Source: RGZA01 sp041917755 (GTDB lineage Bacteria > Pseudomonadota > Alphaproteobacteria > UBA9219 > RGZA01). Taken from it: a DNA stretch of 64,000 bases. Position 1 is the first letter of the stretch. Every line of letters begins with the position of its first letter. The notes under the pieces were generated by a model. The model worked only from the letters and a program-made list of their open reading frames with translations. It was not told the origin of the DNA and searched no databases. A program made the translations under genes and the position numbers. Shown in pieces: positions 31,893 to 40,717 of this stretch. The stretch spans positions 62,001 through 126,000 of the forward strand of contig JAYRWY010000005.1 in assembly GCA_041917755.1 (NCBI GenBank), read 5' to 3'.

Positions 31893-32758
31893 GCCGATAT
31901 ATCCGCTAATAAAAGCTGGCGGACGTCATCATCCACGACCGGCTTGGTTCCAAACCATGCTTCAAATCCCGGCACCGCTTGATGCAATAGCATCCCAAGC
32001 CCATCTACGATTGCATGGCTACGGCGTTTGGCCTCCACCAATAAGGGTGTGTGCAGCGGTGTATAAACCAGATCCGTTACCAAGGCATCGTCATTCAGGG
32101 CGCGCAAATCAATATCCAGCGGTGGTTGGCCGGTCATGCCTTGGGTGGTGGTATTGACCAGCAAGGCGCAATCACGCATCGCATCGCTTCTATCCGGCCA
32201 GCCGAGGATGGTGATATTTTTAAAATGCGCTTTCATCTCATTACCAAGAGCAATCGCGCGGTCATTGGTACGGTTGACGATACGGATATCGCTGCAACCA
32301 GCCTCAGCCAGCGCCACAATAATGGCGCGCGCCGCGCCGCCCGCACCCACCACTAAAGCAGGTTTCTTTTTCTGCCATGCTTTTCCAGCGGTCTCTAAAT
32401 TCTTGGTGAAGCCATACACATCGGTATTGCGGCCAATCAATTTGCCTTTTTCGCCCACCACCACGGTATTAATCGCGCCTACTTTTTTGGCAAGATCATC
32501 CACTTCATCCACCAAGGTGATGGCGTTTTCTTTATGCGGGACGGTGATATTGCATCCGGCAAAGCCGAGTTGCGGCAAGCCGCGCAAGGCTTCTTTCAAG
32601 CCCACCGGATCAACCGCCAAGGGAACATACACACCATTAATGTTATAACGGCGCAGCCAGAAATTATGCAGGAGCGGGGAGCGCGAATGCGCCACAGGCC
32701 AGCCCATGACGCCAGCAAGTTTGGAAGCTCCGGTAATGCGTTGTGTTGGTTCAGTCAT
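31889..32758 (-). CDS. aroE: Shikimate dehydrogenase
   Basis: NADP-dependent reduction of 3-dehydroshikimate to shikimate in aromatic amino acid synthesis. Substrate pocket GWPVAHSRSPLLHNFW, catalytic Lys in NITVPHKENAI, GAINTVV, NTDVYGF, nucleotide loop VVGAGGAARAIIVAL and NRT. Length 289 is typical. It lies downstream of maf (20-base gap) in the ppsR-maf-aroE operon leading away from oriC. Confidence 0.96.
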   Translation of the reverse strand: MTEPTQRITGASKLAGVMGWPVAHSRSPLLHNFWLRRYNINGVYVPLAVDPVGLKEALRGLPQLGFAGCNITVPHKENAITLVDEVDDLAKKVGAINTVVVGEKGKLIGRNTDVYGFTKNLETAGKAWQKKKPALVVGAGGAARAIIVALAEAGCSDIRIVNRTNDRAIALGNEMKAHFKNITILGWPDRSDAMRDCALLVNTTTQGMTGQPPLDIDLRALNDDALVTDLVYTPLHTPLLVEAKRRSHAIVDGLGMLLHQAVPGFEAWFGTKPVVDDDVRQLLLADISA

Positions 32759-32778
32759 ACGCCATCATAACAAAGGCG

Positions 32779-33432
32779 TTAGCCAAGTAAAATATCTTGT
32801 TCGCGCAGCGCCGATAAAAACGCAATCAGCGGCAGGCCCAGTATGACGAAATGGTCGCCATCGACCTTATCAAACAGCTGGCTGCCAAGGCCTTCGAGTG
32901 CATAACAACCCACGCTGCCCAATAATCGCTCGCCCATTTGCCCGATATAGGCGTTGATAAAGGCGGGGGACAGGGCGCGCATGGATAATTGCGCGGTCTC
33001 GGTTTTTTCCCACACCACCTTGCCGTCGCGCACCAAAACAGCGGCGGAAATCAGACGGTGGGTTTTGCCCGATAAGAATTCCAATTGGCTGCGCGCGGTT
33101 TTTTCATCGCCCGCCTTATCCAGCCAGCGTGGCTTTCCATCCTCGCTGGTGCATTCCAACATCTGATCGCAGCCCAAAACCAACATGCCCTTGCGTTCAG
33201 TGCTGATTTTTTTTGCCTTTGCCAGTGCAAGCGCCTGCGCGGTTGCTTCCACGCTTTGTCCTTCGGCCTTGCAGATTTTTTTGATGCTGTCTTCATCCAC
33301 ATCCGAAGGCTCGGCGATGAAATCGAGGCCGGCATTTTTTAGCATTACCCTGCGTGTGCCGCTGCCCGAGGCGAGCACAAAGAGTTCGCGTTGCCAGACA
33401 TTGTCTTGTTGTGATTTGGCGCTATGAGGCAT
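32779..33432 (-). CDS. maf: Maf-family nucleoside triphosphate pyrophosphatase
   Basis: House-cleaning pyrophosphatase for non-canonical nucleotides. Family motifs: FVLASGSGTRRVMLKNAGLD (SGS-xxR-xxLL type), FIAEPSDVDED, the catalytic Asp in VLGCDQML, FLSGKTHRLISAAVL and GCYALEGLGSQLFDKVDGDH. The canonical Ser-Pro-Arg of the first motif is Gly-Thr-Arg here. Length 217. Fifteen bases after ppsR. Confidence 0.93.
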   Translation of the reverse strand: MPHSAKSQQDNVWQRELFVLASGSGTRRVMLKNAGLDFIAEPSDVDEDSIKKICKAEGQSVEATAQALALAKAKKISTERKGMLVLGCDQMLECTSEDGKPRWLDKAGDEKTARSQLEFLSGKTHRLISAAVLVRDGKVVWEKTETAQLSMRALSPAFINAYIGQMGERLLGSVGCYALEGLGSQLFDKVDGDHFVILGLPLIAFLSALREQDILLG

Positions 33433-33447
33433 TACCGCAGACTCCCT

Positions 33448-34278
33448 TTAATGGTCTTTAAGGCGCTTTTTATTGAGTAAAATCATGATTTCTGCCGAGG
33501 TCTCCTCAATGGAACGGCGTGTAACATCAATAACCGGCCAGCCGCGTTTGGTATAGAGCCTGCGTGCTTGCAGCACCTCTTCTTCCACTGCGTCTTCATT
33601 CACATAATTGGTTTCGGAATTTTCATGCAGAAACCGCAGCCGGTTGCGGCGGATATCCACCAGGCTTCCCGGATCACGGGTGAGGCCCACAATCAGCGGC
33701 GTTGATAAATCTGCCAAGACATCGGGTGGATCCACATCTTTGACCAATGGAATATTGGCGGCAAAAATTCCGCGATTGGCAAGATATAAACAGGTAGGTG
33801 TTTTCGAAGTGCGCGACACACCCAACAAGATGACGTCGGCTTTATGCAATTTATCAAAGCCCTGACCGTCATCACAGGCGAGTGCAAATTCCATTGCTTC
33901 AATGCGCGCATAGTAATCGGTATCAAGCGTGTGTTGACGCCCTGGAAGTTTACGTGCCGTTTCACCCAGATACGCAGATAGCGCGCCCAGCGTGGGTTCC
34001 AGCACAGGAATGCACGGCAATTGTAGGGAACGGCAATGATCGAGCAATTTGCGGCGCTGGCCTTCATGAACCAGCGTAAACAGCACTACGCCGGGCTTTT
34101 GCGTAATGGCCTCGATGACCATATCCATCTGACGTTCGTGACGGATCAGCGACCAGATATGTTGATCGGCTTCGGCATCTTCAAATTGCGCAACACAAGC
34201 GCGCGCAACGTGATTGAGTGTTTCACCAGTTGAATCCGATACCAGATGTAAATTGAAATGGTGTTTTTCTTTTTGCAT
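33448..34278 (-). CDS. ppsR: Pyruvate, phosphate dikinase / PEP synthase regulatory protein (DUF299)
   Basis: Bifunctional kinase/phosphotransferase controlling pyruvate phosphate dikinase or PEP synthase. Opening LHLVSDSTGETLNHVARACV, the P-loop LLGVSRTSKTPTCLYLANRG, and VDIRRNRLRFL and DVTRRSIEETSAEIM are family features. Length 276 is normal. It lies head-out on the left edge of oriC, matching the classic alphaproteobacterial position opposite hemE. Confidence 0.95.
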   Translation of the reverse strand: MQKEKHHFNLHLVSDSTGETLNHVARACVAQFEDAEADQHIWSLIRHERQMDMVIEAITQKPGVVLFTLVHEGQRRKLLDHCRSLQLPCIPVLEPTLGALSAYLGETARKLPGRQHTLDTDYYARIEAMEFALACDDGQGFDKLHKADVILLGVSRTSKTPTCLYLANRGIFAANIPLVKDVDPPDVLADLSTPLIVGLTRDPGSLVDIRRNRLRFLHENSETNYVNEDAVEEEVLQARRLYTKRGWPVIDVTRRSIEETSAEIMILLNKKRLKDH

Positions 34279-34812
34279 TAACGCGCCGCCATAAACCGTT
34301 GGTTAGTACGAATGTACAAGTGCACTTTTTTTCGCCATTTATTTTTTAGATAAATTTTTCTGTTCATCATTTAGTAAGACTCATCTGACATTATTCACCC
34401 GTATTCGAATTTTATCGCGCATTGATATCATTCAATAATGTTATTCACAATTTTGCTCACGCCACCTGTGTAGGGATTCCGCGCAAGTAAAAAAGTTCAG
34501 AGCAAGTATTGTTTTGGCATCGCTTCTCGTTTTTGCTCCGCCATTCTATTGGTCTCTTGATAAAAACTATAAAGACTTTTCATAGAGCGGGGTTTATTTT
34601 TTTTATCGCCGAAATATTGCACTGTTTATCCACGCATGCTGTCTTTCGCTTTCCCCTGATAAAATCGCGTTTTTATTGCAATTTTTGATAGTTATTCACA
34701 TAGGCCTTTGCGGCGTGTGTGACTGCATATCGAATGCTGGATAAACTGTGCAAAACCCTGTATCACCGTTATTCACAGCCATCTACTATCTACCTCTATA
34801 AAAATAAAAAAT
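34279..34812. other. Chromosomal replication origin (oriC)
   Basis: AT-rich spacer of 534 bases between divergent ppsR and hemE, without a credible gene. It contains three TTATTCACA DnaA boxes (34441-34449, 34692-34700, 34769-34777) and near matches TTATTCACC (34391-34399) and TTATCCACG (34626-34634), all in the same orientation, plus AT-rich tracts (34328-34366, 34592-34606) suited to unwinding. The hemE-side position is that of the characterised Caulobacter and Rickettsia origins. Function itself is inferred. Confidence 0.85.
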
Positions 34813-35862
34813 ATGAAGAAGGATAAAAAAAATATTTTATCAGTGCTCAAGCATGAAGCAGCGGATCATACTCCGATCTGGTTGATGCGACAGGCGGGAA
34901 GATATCTTCCTGAATATCGTGCCTTGCGGGAACGCGCAGGTTCGTTTATGAAGTTGTGCTTCAATCCTGAATGGGCAAGCGAGGTTACCTTGCAACCGGT
35001 TCGTCGCTTCGGGGTTGATGGCGCGATTTTATTCTCCGATATTTTGGTGGTTCCATATGGCCTCGGTTACCAACTCGATTTCATTGAAAACGAAGGACCT
35101 AAACTGGAAACAGTTTCAGACCGAGTGGCCGCGTTTGAGGCCGAAAGCTTTTTCAAGCGCACTGCGCCGATTTATGAAACTGTGCGCGCTACCAAAGCCG
35201 CCCTCTCAGCTGATGTAGCTACCAAGCATGTAACAATGCTCGGTTTTGCAGGCTCGCCCTTTACGGTTGCGTGCTATATGCTGGGCGGAAAGGGCAAGGA
35301 TGAGTTTATCTCCGCCCGCTTGAAAGCCCAACAAAATCCGGCATTTTTTCAATCCATACTCGATGAATTGGTGACCGCCACCAGTTTTTATTTAAAAGAG
35401 CAAATCAAGGCCGGCGCGGAAGTATTACAACTGTTTGATAGCTGGTCGGGATTGGTTCCAGCGACCGTATTTGATGAATGGGTGATTAACCCCACCAAAC
35501 AAATCGTAGCCAATGTACGAAAAGAATTTCCCGATGTTCCATTCATTGGATTTCCGCGCATGGCGGGGGCAAAAATTGTCCGCTATGCGGAGATGACCGG
35601 CGTGAATGCGCTCTCCCTCGATCAATCCATGGATCTTGGATGGGTACAAAAGAACCTGCCTGAAAAAATAATTCTGCAAGGCAATCTTGACCCCCTTCTC
35701 ATGCAGGCGCAAACACCTACATTGTTATCGCATGCGAAAACCGTGATGCAGGAAATGAAGCGACCCTTTATCTTTAATCTGGGCCATGGTCTCACCCCGC
35801 AAGTGCCGCCGGAAAATGTTGGTGCATTGGTTGAATTTGTACAGAACTACAAAGTAGTATGA
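34813..35862 (+). CDS. hemE: Uroporphyrinogen decarboxylase
   Basis: Converts uroporphyrinogen III to coproporphyrinogen III in haem synthesis. Signatures: PIWLMRQAGRYLPEYR near the N-terminus with substrate-binding Arg residues, ILFSDILVVPYGLG with the catalytic Asp, GFAGSPFTVACYML, LFDSWSG and NLGHGLTPQVPPENV. Length 349 is typical. ATG 34813 is the first gene on the right of oriC and overlaps hemH by four bases. Confidence 0.97.
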   Translation: MKKDKKNILSVLKHEAADHTPIWLMRQAGRYLPEYRALRERAGSFMKLCFNPEWASEVTLQPVRRFGVDGAILFSDILVVPYGLGYQLDFIENEGPKLETVSDRVAAFEAESFFKRTAPIYETVRATKAALSADVATKHVTMLGFAGSPFTVACYMLGGKGKDEFISARLKAQQNPAFFQSILDELVTATSFYLKEQIKAGAEVLQLFDSWSGLVPATVFDEWVINPTKQIVANVRKEFPDVPFIGFPRMAGAKIVRYAEMTGVNALSLDQSMDLGWVQKNLPEKIILQGNLDPLLMQAQTPTLLSHAKTVMQEMKRPFIFNLGHGLTPQVPPENVGALVEFVQNYKVV

Positions 35863-36911
35863 AAACAGCAGTAATCCTTTTTAACTTAGGGGGCCCCGAT
35901 ACGCTGGATGCGGTGAGGCCGTTTTTATTCAATTTATTCAAGGATAAGGCTATTTTAAGCGTTCCGGCGTTTATCCGGTATCCGCTGGCCTGGCTTATTT
36001 CATCGCGCCGCGAGAGCGAGGCCAAACACATCTATTCACAAATTGGCGGCGGATCACCTTTATTGCCGAATACCAAGGCACAGGCACAGGCGCTTGAACA
36101 AAAATTGGGCGACGGATTTAAAGTATTCACCGTGATGCGTTATTGGCATCCGATGGCACCCGAAGTTGCCAAAGAAGTCACCGCGTACAATCCCGATAAA
36201 ATTATTTATCTGCCGCTCTATCCGCAATTCTCGACGACGACCACAAAATCTTCGTTTGAAGATATGGATGGGTATCTGCCACAGGGATTGAAACATAAAA
36301 TCTGCTGCTATCCAACTCAAGGCGGATTGATCAAGGCCTATGCCGATTTGATACGTCCGATTTACGAGCGCGTAAAACATGAGGCCGGAAAAGCGCCGCG
36401 TATTTTATTCTCCGCGCATGGATTGCCGGAAAAAACCATCAAGGCGGGCGACCCCTATCAATGGCAGGTGGTTGAAACCACCAAGGCAGTGGTTGCCGAG
36501 CTGGGCATTGCGAATTTAGACTATAAAAACACGTTCCAAAGCCGCGTGGGGCCGCTCAAATGGATTGAGCCTTATACGGATGCTGAAATTGAAAAAGCGG
36601 GCGCAGAGAGCATTCCATTGCTGATTGTGCCCATCGCATTTGTGAGCGAGCATTCCGAAACCTTGTATGAAATCGAACAGCAATACCGCGAACTGGCCAA
36701 AGAAAAAGGCGTGCCCGTATTTGCGCGCGTGCCCGCGGTGGCAACGCATCCCGAGTTTATCGCGGGCCTTGCGCAATTGGTGAATGAGACGATGCAGAAC
36801 GATAAGCGCTGCGCCCCCGATGGCGGCGAAAAAATCTGCCCACCCGAATTCACGCAATGTCCGTGCAAAGCGCGCGCGCATCAACATGGCGCTGGCTGCT
36901 GCCATCACTAA
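35859..36911 (+). CDS. hemH: Ferrochelatase with Cys-rich C-terminal tail
   Basis: Inserts ferrous iron into protoporphyrin IX. Family features: ILFNLGGPDTLDAVRPFLFN, GGGSPLLPNT, MRYWHPMAPE, LPLYPQFSTTTTKSS, the catalytic His in FSAHGLPEKTI, YKNTFQSRVGPLKW, and VPIAFVSEHSETLYEI with the catalytic Glu. The start overlaps hemE (ATGA). The last about 35 residues carry six Cys (C-X8-C-X6-C-X-C-X10-CC), then HH. Several ferrochelatases hold a C-terminal [2Fe-2S] cluster, so this tail may bind iron-sulfur or metal. hemJ, the next haem gene, is about 3.3 kb downstream. Confidence 0.95.
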   Translation: MKTAVILFNLGGPDTLDAVRPFLFNLFKDKAILSVPAFIRYPLAWLISSRRESEAKHIYSQIGGGSPLLPNTKAQAQALEQKLGDGFKVFTVMRYWHPMAPEVAKEVTAYNPDKIIYLPLYPQFSTTTTKSSFEDMDGYLPQGLKHKICCYPTQGGLIKAYADLIRPIYERVKHEAGKAPRILFSAHGLPEKTIKAGDPYQWQVVETTKAVVAELGIANLDYKNTFQSRVGPLKWIEPYTDAEIEKAGAESIPLLIVPIAFVSEHSETLYEIEQQYRELAKEKGVPVFARVPAVATHPEFIAGLAQLVNETMQNDKRCAPDGGEKICPPEFTQCPCKARAHQHGAGCCHH

Positions 36912-36912
36912 A

Positions 36913-37986
36913 TCAATCACCCAAATTAAAAAGTTTTCTAAAGCCACGCGCCAGCTTTTGTGACGCTGTGGGTTGCGGGCGTTCGCGTTGTGGCCATGTG
37001 CCGTTGGCAATAAGTGCGGCTGTCGTATCACGCAGAAACGGCGATAAGATTTGGGCTGCTTTTTCAGCGCCAATGCGCGTTAAACCCGCAGAATGCACGT
37101 GTTTATTGAGGAAAACGATGCGCATATCCGCTTGTTTAGGCTTGACCATACCGAACAAGGTAAGCGAGACAATGCCCTTTTCAATGCTGGGATGACCATT
37201 CAGATGATGCATGTGGCCTGTGTTATCACGCAGTGTAATGCCTGCGCTGTTCAGCCCAAGCTCTTTGGGCTGCAATGTCCACATGGGCAATGCGCCTGTG
37301 TCCTTAATGGGTTTTAAGCCAAGCATCGCGCCAATCTCCTGATGGCTTTCGTCAATCGCGGTTTGCACATCCATGAATTCATCATAATCGATGAACAGGC
37401 CATAAAAATTACAGCTGGTGGCCTGCGGATTACTGTAATTAGTTACAAAATATTGATGATGCACGCTGGAGAAATCAACCTCGCCGGACATGATGGGGCC
37501 TGCGATAAATAATTCATTATCGCCCGGTATTATTTGTGCCCAGAGCATCGGGTCATCTTGCGAAAGCGGATCTTGGGTAAATATCACCCATGATGCACCG
37601 AGCACTTTCAAGGATGGATGGTTGCCTTCTTTAATCTCGCTGAGCTTGAGATAACCGTGATCGGCTTTGGATAATACATTGTCCCAAAGGGTTGCGGCAA
37701 AGGGCATAAGTGCACGTGCATTGATGTTTTCTTCGCTGCTTGCTTCAAAACATTCAACTGCTTCATCATCATAGGCAACCACATCCGCAAGGTCATAAAT
37801 TGCGCAGCCGTGGCTATCCTGCTGGCCGGTATCCTTGACCACTGTATAAAAAATCGTGCCCTCAAACTGCGAGTTAATGGCATCCGATTGGTCGTAGAGA
37901 TAACTTGAGTGTTGCGGGAGATGGATGGTCTCACGCGTGCCATCGGGAAGTTCGGCGCGGTAGCGGATTGGACGTTTGTTGGTCAT
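36913..37986 (-). CDS. Hypothetical protein A, paralogue of the 339-residue gene (cassette gene 3)
   Basis: 357 residues, no known family. It is clearly related to the protein encoded at 39002-40015: shared DTGQ-x-D-x-x-G near residue 50, SWVIF / QWVIF, KELGLNSAGITLRDNTG versus NELGFQDKGLVLRDSQG, LFGMVKPKQ versus QFGLVDIKT, and AALIANG. It starts within the last bases of the nucleotidyltransferase-like gene (ATGA overlap), so it is translationally coupled. No signal peptide or membrane segment. The C-terminus is basic. Convergent with hemH, one base apart. Confidence 0.65.
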   Translation of the reverse strand: MTNKRPIRYRAELPDGTRETIHLPQHSSYLYDQSDAINSQFEGTIFYTVVKDTGQQDSHGCAIYDLADVVAYDDEAVECFEASSEENINARALMPFAATLWDNVLSKADHGYLKLSEIKEGNHPSLKVLGASWVIFTQDPLSQDDPMLWAQIIPGDNELFIAGPIMSGEVDFSSVHHQYFVTNYSNPQATSCNFYGLFIDYDEFMDVQTAIDESHQEIGAMLGLKPIKDTGALPMWTLQPKELGLNSAGITLRDNTGHMHHLNGHPSIEKGIVSLTLFGMVKPKQADMRIVFLNKHVHSAGLTRIGAEKAAQILSPFLRDTTAALIANGTWPQRERPQPTASQKLARGFRKLFNLGD

Positions 37987-38990
37987 GGCTTGCGATCCAG
38001 TTTTTTAATTCGTCTGCCCTTCATGAGTTTGGGGCGAGACAGGCGCACCAGGGCGCGTGAAATGGGCAAAGGCATGAGGTTGGCCATCTGTTCGGCAACC
38101 TCCAGGACTGTATTCGCATGAATAGGCTTATAAACCTCTATCATGCCGCTGAGGGTCATGCGGGCAACCACTTTACCGATATGTGTTTTGATCTCGTGGG
38201 TTTCGTCAAAATGCTTGATGTCACTGTAGAGCGTGTAATTAACGAACAGATGTTGCGCGATGCTGAGCTTGGTGCGCAGATTGAATTGCGAAAATCGGGG
38301 ACCGCCGAATATCTTTTTCAATTCTGTAACCACACCGGCATGCGAGCCGGCATGCGCCAACGCCACATGATAGGCCTGATAGATATCAAGTAAATCAAGG
38401 ACGCGGCGGTTTTTCTGTGCGGATATGGTGGGCTTGACCTTTACGCGTGAAGTTGCGTGCATGATGCGGATTTTTTCTGCCAGTTGCAGATAGGGGTTTT
38501 GTGCCTTCACAAAATCTTGTTGCGGCAGTGGCGGCGCGACATCCGGAACCGCGCCATAAAGACTGAGATGGAGCTCGGTTTTGAATGCAGGATTGGCGAT
38601 GGACGTCGCGGTAATTTCAATGCGCGGGTAAATACGGGCGCGCAACTGTTCGGAAAGATATTTGCCGTTATTGCGTGCGACGATGGAAAAATTAAACCCG
38701 GTATGTTCCAGTGCGTGGCGGAAAAATTTCAGCAAGGAGGGGATGCCTGCAATGCGATATCCCGGATCTTGGGAATAGGTGCGTAAATCCACATCATTTA
38801 TCGAGCGCTTGAAAATGGGATTGCGGTCAGGAAATGCCGCTAGCGCACTGCCGCGTACCACCACGCCATTGATATTGCACTGGGCCAATAGAAACTGCCC
38901 CTGCGGTGTTAGCGCATACGCATTGAGGGCCGCAAAGATGGTTTTAGCAGCTTCCAGATGGCGCGGATCATAAGCGGTTTCAAACGACAT
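37983..38990 (-). CDS. AbiEii/MenT-like nucleotidyltransferase-fold protein (cassette gene 2)
   Basis: 335 residues resembling the nucleotidyltransferase toxins of the AbiEii type: G47-S48 in VVVRGSALAAF, the metal pair in SINDVDL (Asp66 and Asp68), IYPRIEITATS, then LAEKIRIMHATSR and KNRRVLDLLDIYQAYH (about 193-208), matching the family Lys and K-x-x-R-x-x-x-D motifs. Similarity to the AbiEii gene at 11890 is remote and limited to motifs. It lies between two paralogous unknown genes, overlapping the downstream one by four bases. Toxin or modifying-enzyme activity is inference. Confidence 0.65.
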   Translation of the reverse strand: MSFETAYDPRHLEAAKTIFAALNAYALTPQGQFLLAQCNINGVVVRGSALAAFPDRNPIFKRSINDVDLRTYSQDPGYRIAGIPSLLKFFRHALEHTGFNFSIVARNNGKYLSEQLRARIYPRIEITATSIANPAFKTELHLSLYGAVPDVAPPLPQQDFVKAQNPYLQLAEKIRIMHATSRVKVKPTISAQKNRRVLDLLDIYQAYHVALAHAGSHAGVVTELKKIFGGPRFSQFNLRTKLSIAQHLFVNYTLYSDIKHFDETHEIKTHIGKVVARMTLSGMIEVYKPIHANTVLEVAEQMANLMPLPISRALVRLSRPKLMKGRRIKKLDRKP

Positions 38991-39001
38991 GCGCCAGCCT
39001 G

Positions 39002-40015
39002 TTAATCGCCGTTGCCGGGACGAAAGGCTTGTTTCACGCGGCTAATCGCCCAACGGGTCATGCGTTTGGCAAACGCGCGCGGGCCGCTTTCCCATGCGCC
39101 GCTGGTGTGCAGGGTATGGGCGATAGCATAAATTTGTTCAGAGTAGTTCTGGCCATTGGCAATAAGTGCGGCTGAGCCAAGCAATATCAATGAGGCGCCT
39201 TTTTGCACATCGCCAAAAAAGCCGACGGAGGCATTGGGTGTTTTAATGTCGACCAAACCGAATTGGATGAGGCGTATCATGCCATCATCGCGCATGACTG
39301 TGCCGGGAATGATGCGTGATGTACCTTGGCTATCGCGTAGCACCAGCCCCTTATCCTGAAACCCGAGCTCATTGGCTTGGACATGTGCGAGAAGTGGGTG
39401 TTTGAGATTTTCAACGTTAAGGCCGCGCTGGCGCGCGACTTCCAGATCGGCTTCTTGAAAGAGAACCTGAATATTATAGGCCCCGCCAAAGCGCGGCGCG
39501 TGGTACATGACAGCGTAGGATTTATGTAATTCATCCAGATCGGTAAGGGAGCTGATGGTGCGCCCCGGTAGATAAATCCGGCCATCGCGGCTGGCCATGG
39601 CACATAGGGTTGGCTGCAAGAATTCCGGTTCGGGTTTTTTAAAGATAACCCATTGGCCGTAGAGCAATTTTAGTCCCTGTGTCGGTTTATAGTTGTCATC
39701 GCCAAGCTCGTTCAGGCGAATGAAGGTGTTTGGATTGGCATCGATAAATTTTTTGTATGCCGCCAGAACAGGATTGTGATGCGCACGCGGCCGTTCATTG
39801 GCCATCAGCGCGTCGTAATTATACGCAACCTTTGATGACAAATTAAAAACAGGGCGACCCTCTTCATCGGATTGTCCTGTATCTTCCATTAAGAGATGAA
39901 ACAGATCGGGGCTGATGCCACGGGTGCCAGCCACCTTGCGCTCATTCCAGATATCTTCGGAATGGGTGGGAACCGGAAAGCGTTCATTATTTACGGTGAC
40001 GTAGAAAATGGTCAT
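39002..40015 (-). CDS. Hypothetical protein A', paralogue of the 357-residue gene (cassette gene 1)
   Basis: 337 residues starting MTIFYVTVNN at ATG 40015 (a TTG six bases earlier is less likely). It shares its order of motifs with the protein at 36913-37986 (DTGQSDEEG, LLYGQWVIF, NELGFQDKGLVLRDSQG, AALIANG) and has a basic C-terminal helix (RAFAKRMTRWAISRVKQAFR). It is the first gene of the minus-strand cassette, 11 bases before the nucleotidyltransferase-like gene. No known family; cytoplasmic. Confidence 0.65.
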   Translation of the reverse strand: MTIFYVTVNNERFPVPTHSEDIWNERKVAGTRGISPDLFHLLMEDTGQSDEEGRPVFNLSSKVAYNYDALMANERPRAHHNPVLAAYKKFIDANPNTFIRLNELGDDNYKPTQGLKLLYGQWVIFKKPEPEFLQPTLCAMASRDGRIYLPGRTISSLTDLDELHKSYAVMYHAPRFGGAYNIQVLFQEADLEVARQRGLNVENLKHPLLAHVQANELGFQDKGLVLRDSQGTSRIIPGTVMRDDGMIRLIQFGLVDIKTPNASVGFFGDVQKGASLILLGSAALIANGQNYSEQIYAIAHTLHTSGAWESGPRAFAKRMTRWAISRVKQAFRPGNGD

Positions 40016-40181
40016 TATCAAATCGCTTTAAAATATAAAAAATATCAGCCTTATTATATTGCGCTTGGCTGATGCTGCGTGCTGGGGCATTCTGCCAGAT
40101 GAGGCCTCGCCGCCCATAGGCCTTAAATACTTTCCAAGCCCCTTGTTTTATTAAGAAATACCCCCAATCGTGAGCCCCGCC

Positions 40182-40616
40182 ATGGATGAATATTATAACC
40201 CTATCAAAGCCTTGCACATTATCGCGCTGATTGCGTGGATGGCCGGCATGCTCTATTTGCCGCGTTTGTTTGTTTACCATTCCACGGCAGCGGCGGGTTC
40301 CGAGCTTTCGGAAACCTTGAAAATCATGGAACGCCGGTTGCTCAAATTCATCATCAATCCCGCGATGATTGCGACGTTTATTTTCGGGATTGCGTTGTTG
40401 GTTATCCAACCCGTCTATCTGCAAATGGGATGGATGCAGGTGAAGTTCGGTCTTGTGCTCATCTTGAGTGCAGTGCACGGATTTTATGCCGCCAGCGTGC
40501 GCCGTTTTGCGAATGACCAGAATAAACGCAGCGCGAAATTCTGGCGCATCATGAATGAAGTGCCGACCCTGTTAATGATTGGCATCGTATTCCTAGTGGT
40601 TTTAAAGGCGTTTTAA
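40182..40616 (+). CDS. hemJ: Protoporphyrinogen oxidase HemJ
   Basis: Integral membrane enzyme oxidising protoporphyrinogen IX to protoporphyrin IX. Four membrane segments in 144 residues; conserved His in IKALHIIALIAWMAGMLYLP and YHSTAAAGSE, the Lys-rich VKFGLVLILSAVHGFY and RIMNEVPTLLMIGIVFLVVL. ATG 40182 fits the family; a GTG at 40170 is possible. In many alphaproteobacteria it follows hemH directly and precedes rho; here a three-gene cassette has come between. Confidence 0.93.
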   Translation: MDEYYNPIKALHIIALIAWMAGMLYLPRLFVYHSTAAAGSELSETLKIMERRLLKFIINPAMIATFIFGIALLVIQPVYLQMGWMQVKFGLVLILSAVHGFYAASVRRFANDQNKRSAKFWRIMNEVPTLLMIGIVFLVVLKAF

Positions 40617-40717
40617 TTAAATAAACAGGACGTATTACTTTCGCAGTTCAGGCGTATGCTTGATTGTGTGGCACGATATTCGGTTGGTATATTTCAGATA
40701 TTTTTTAAGGAATAGTC

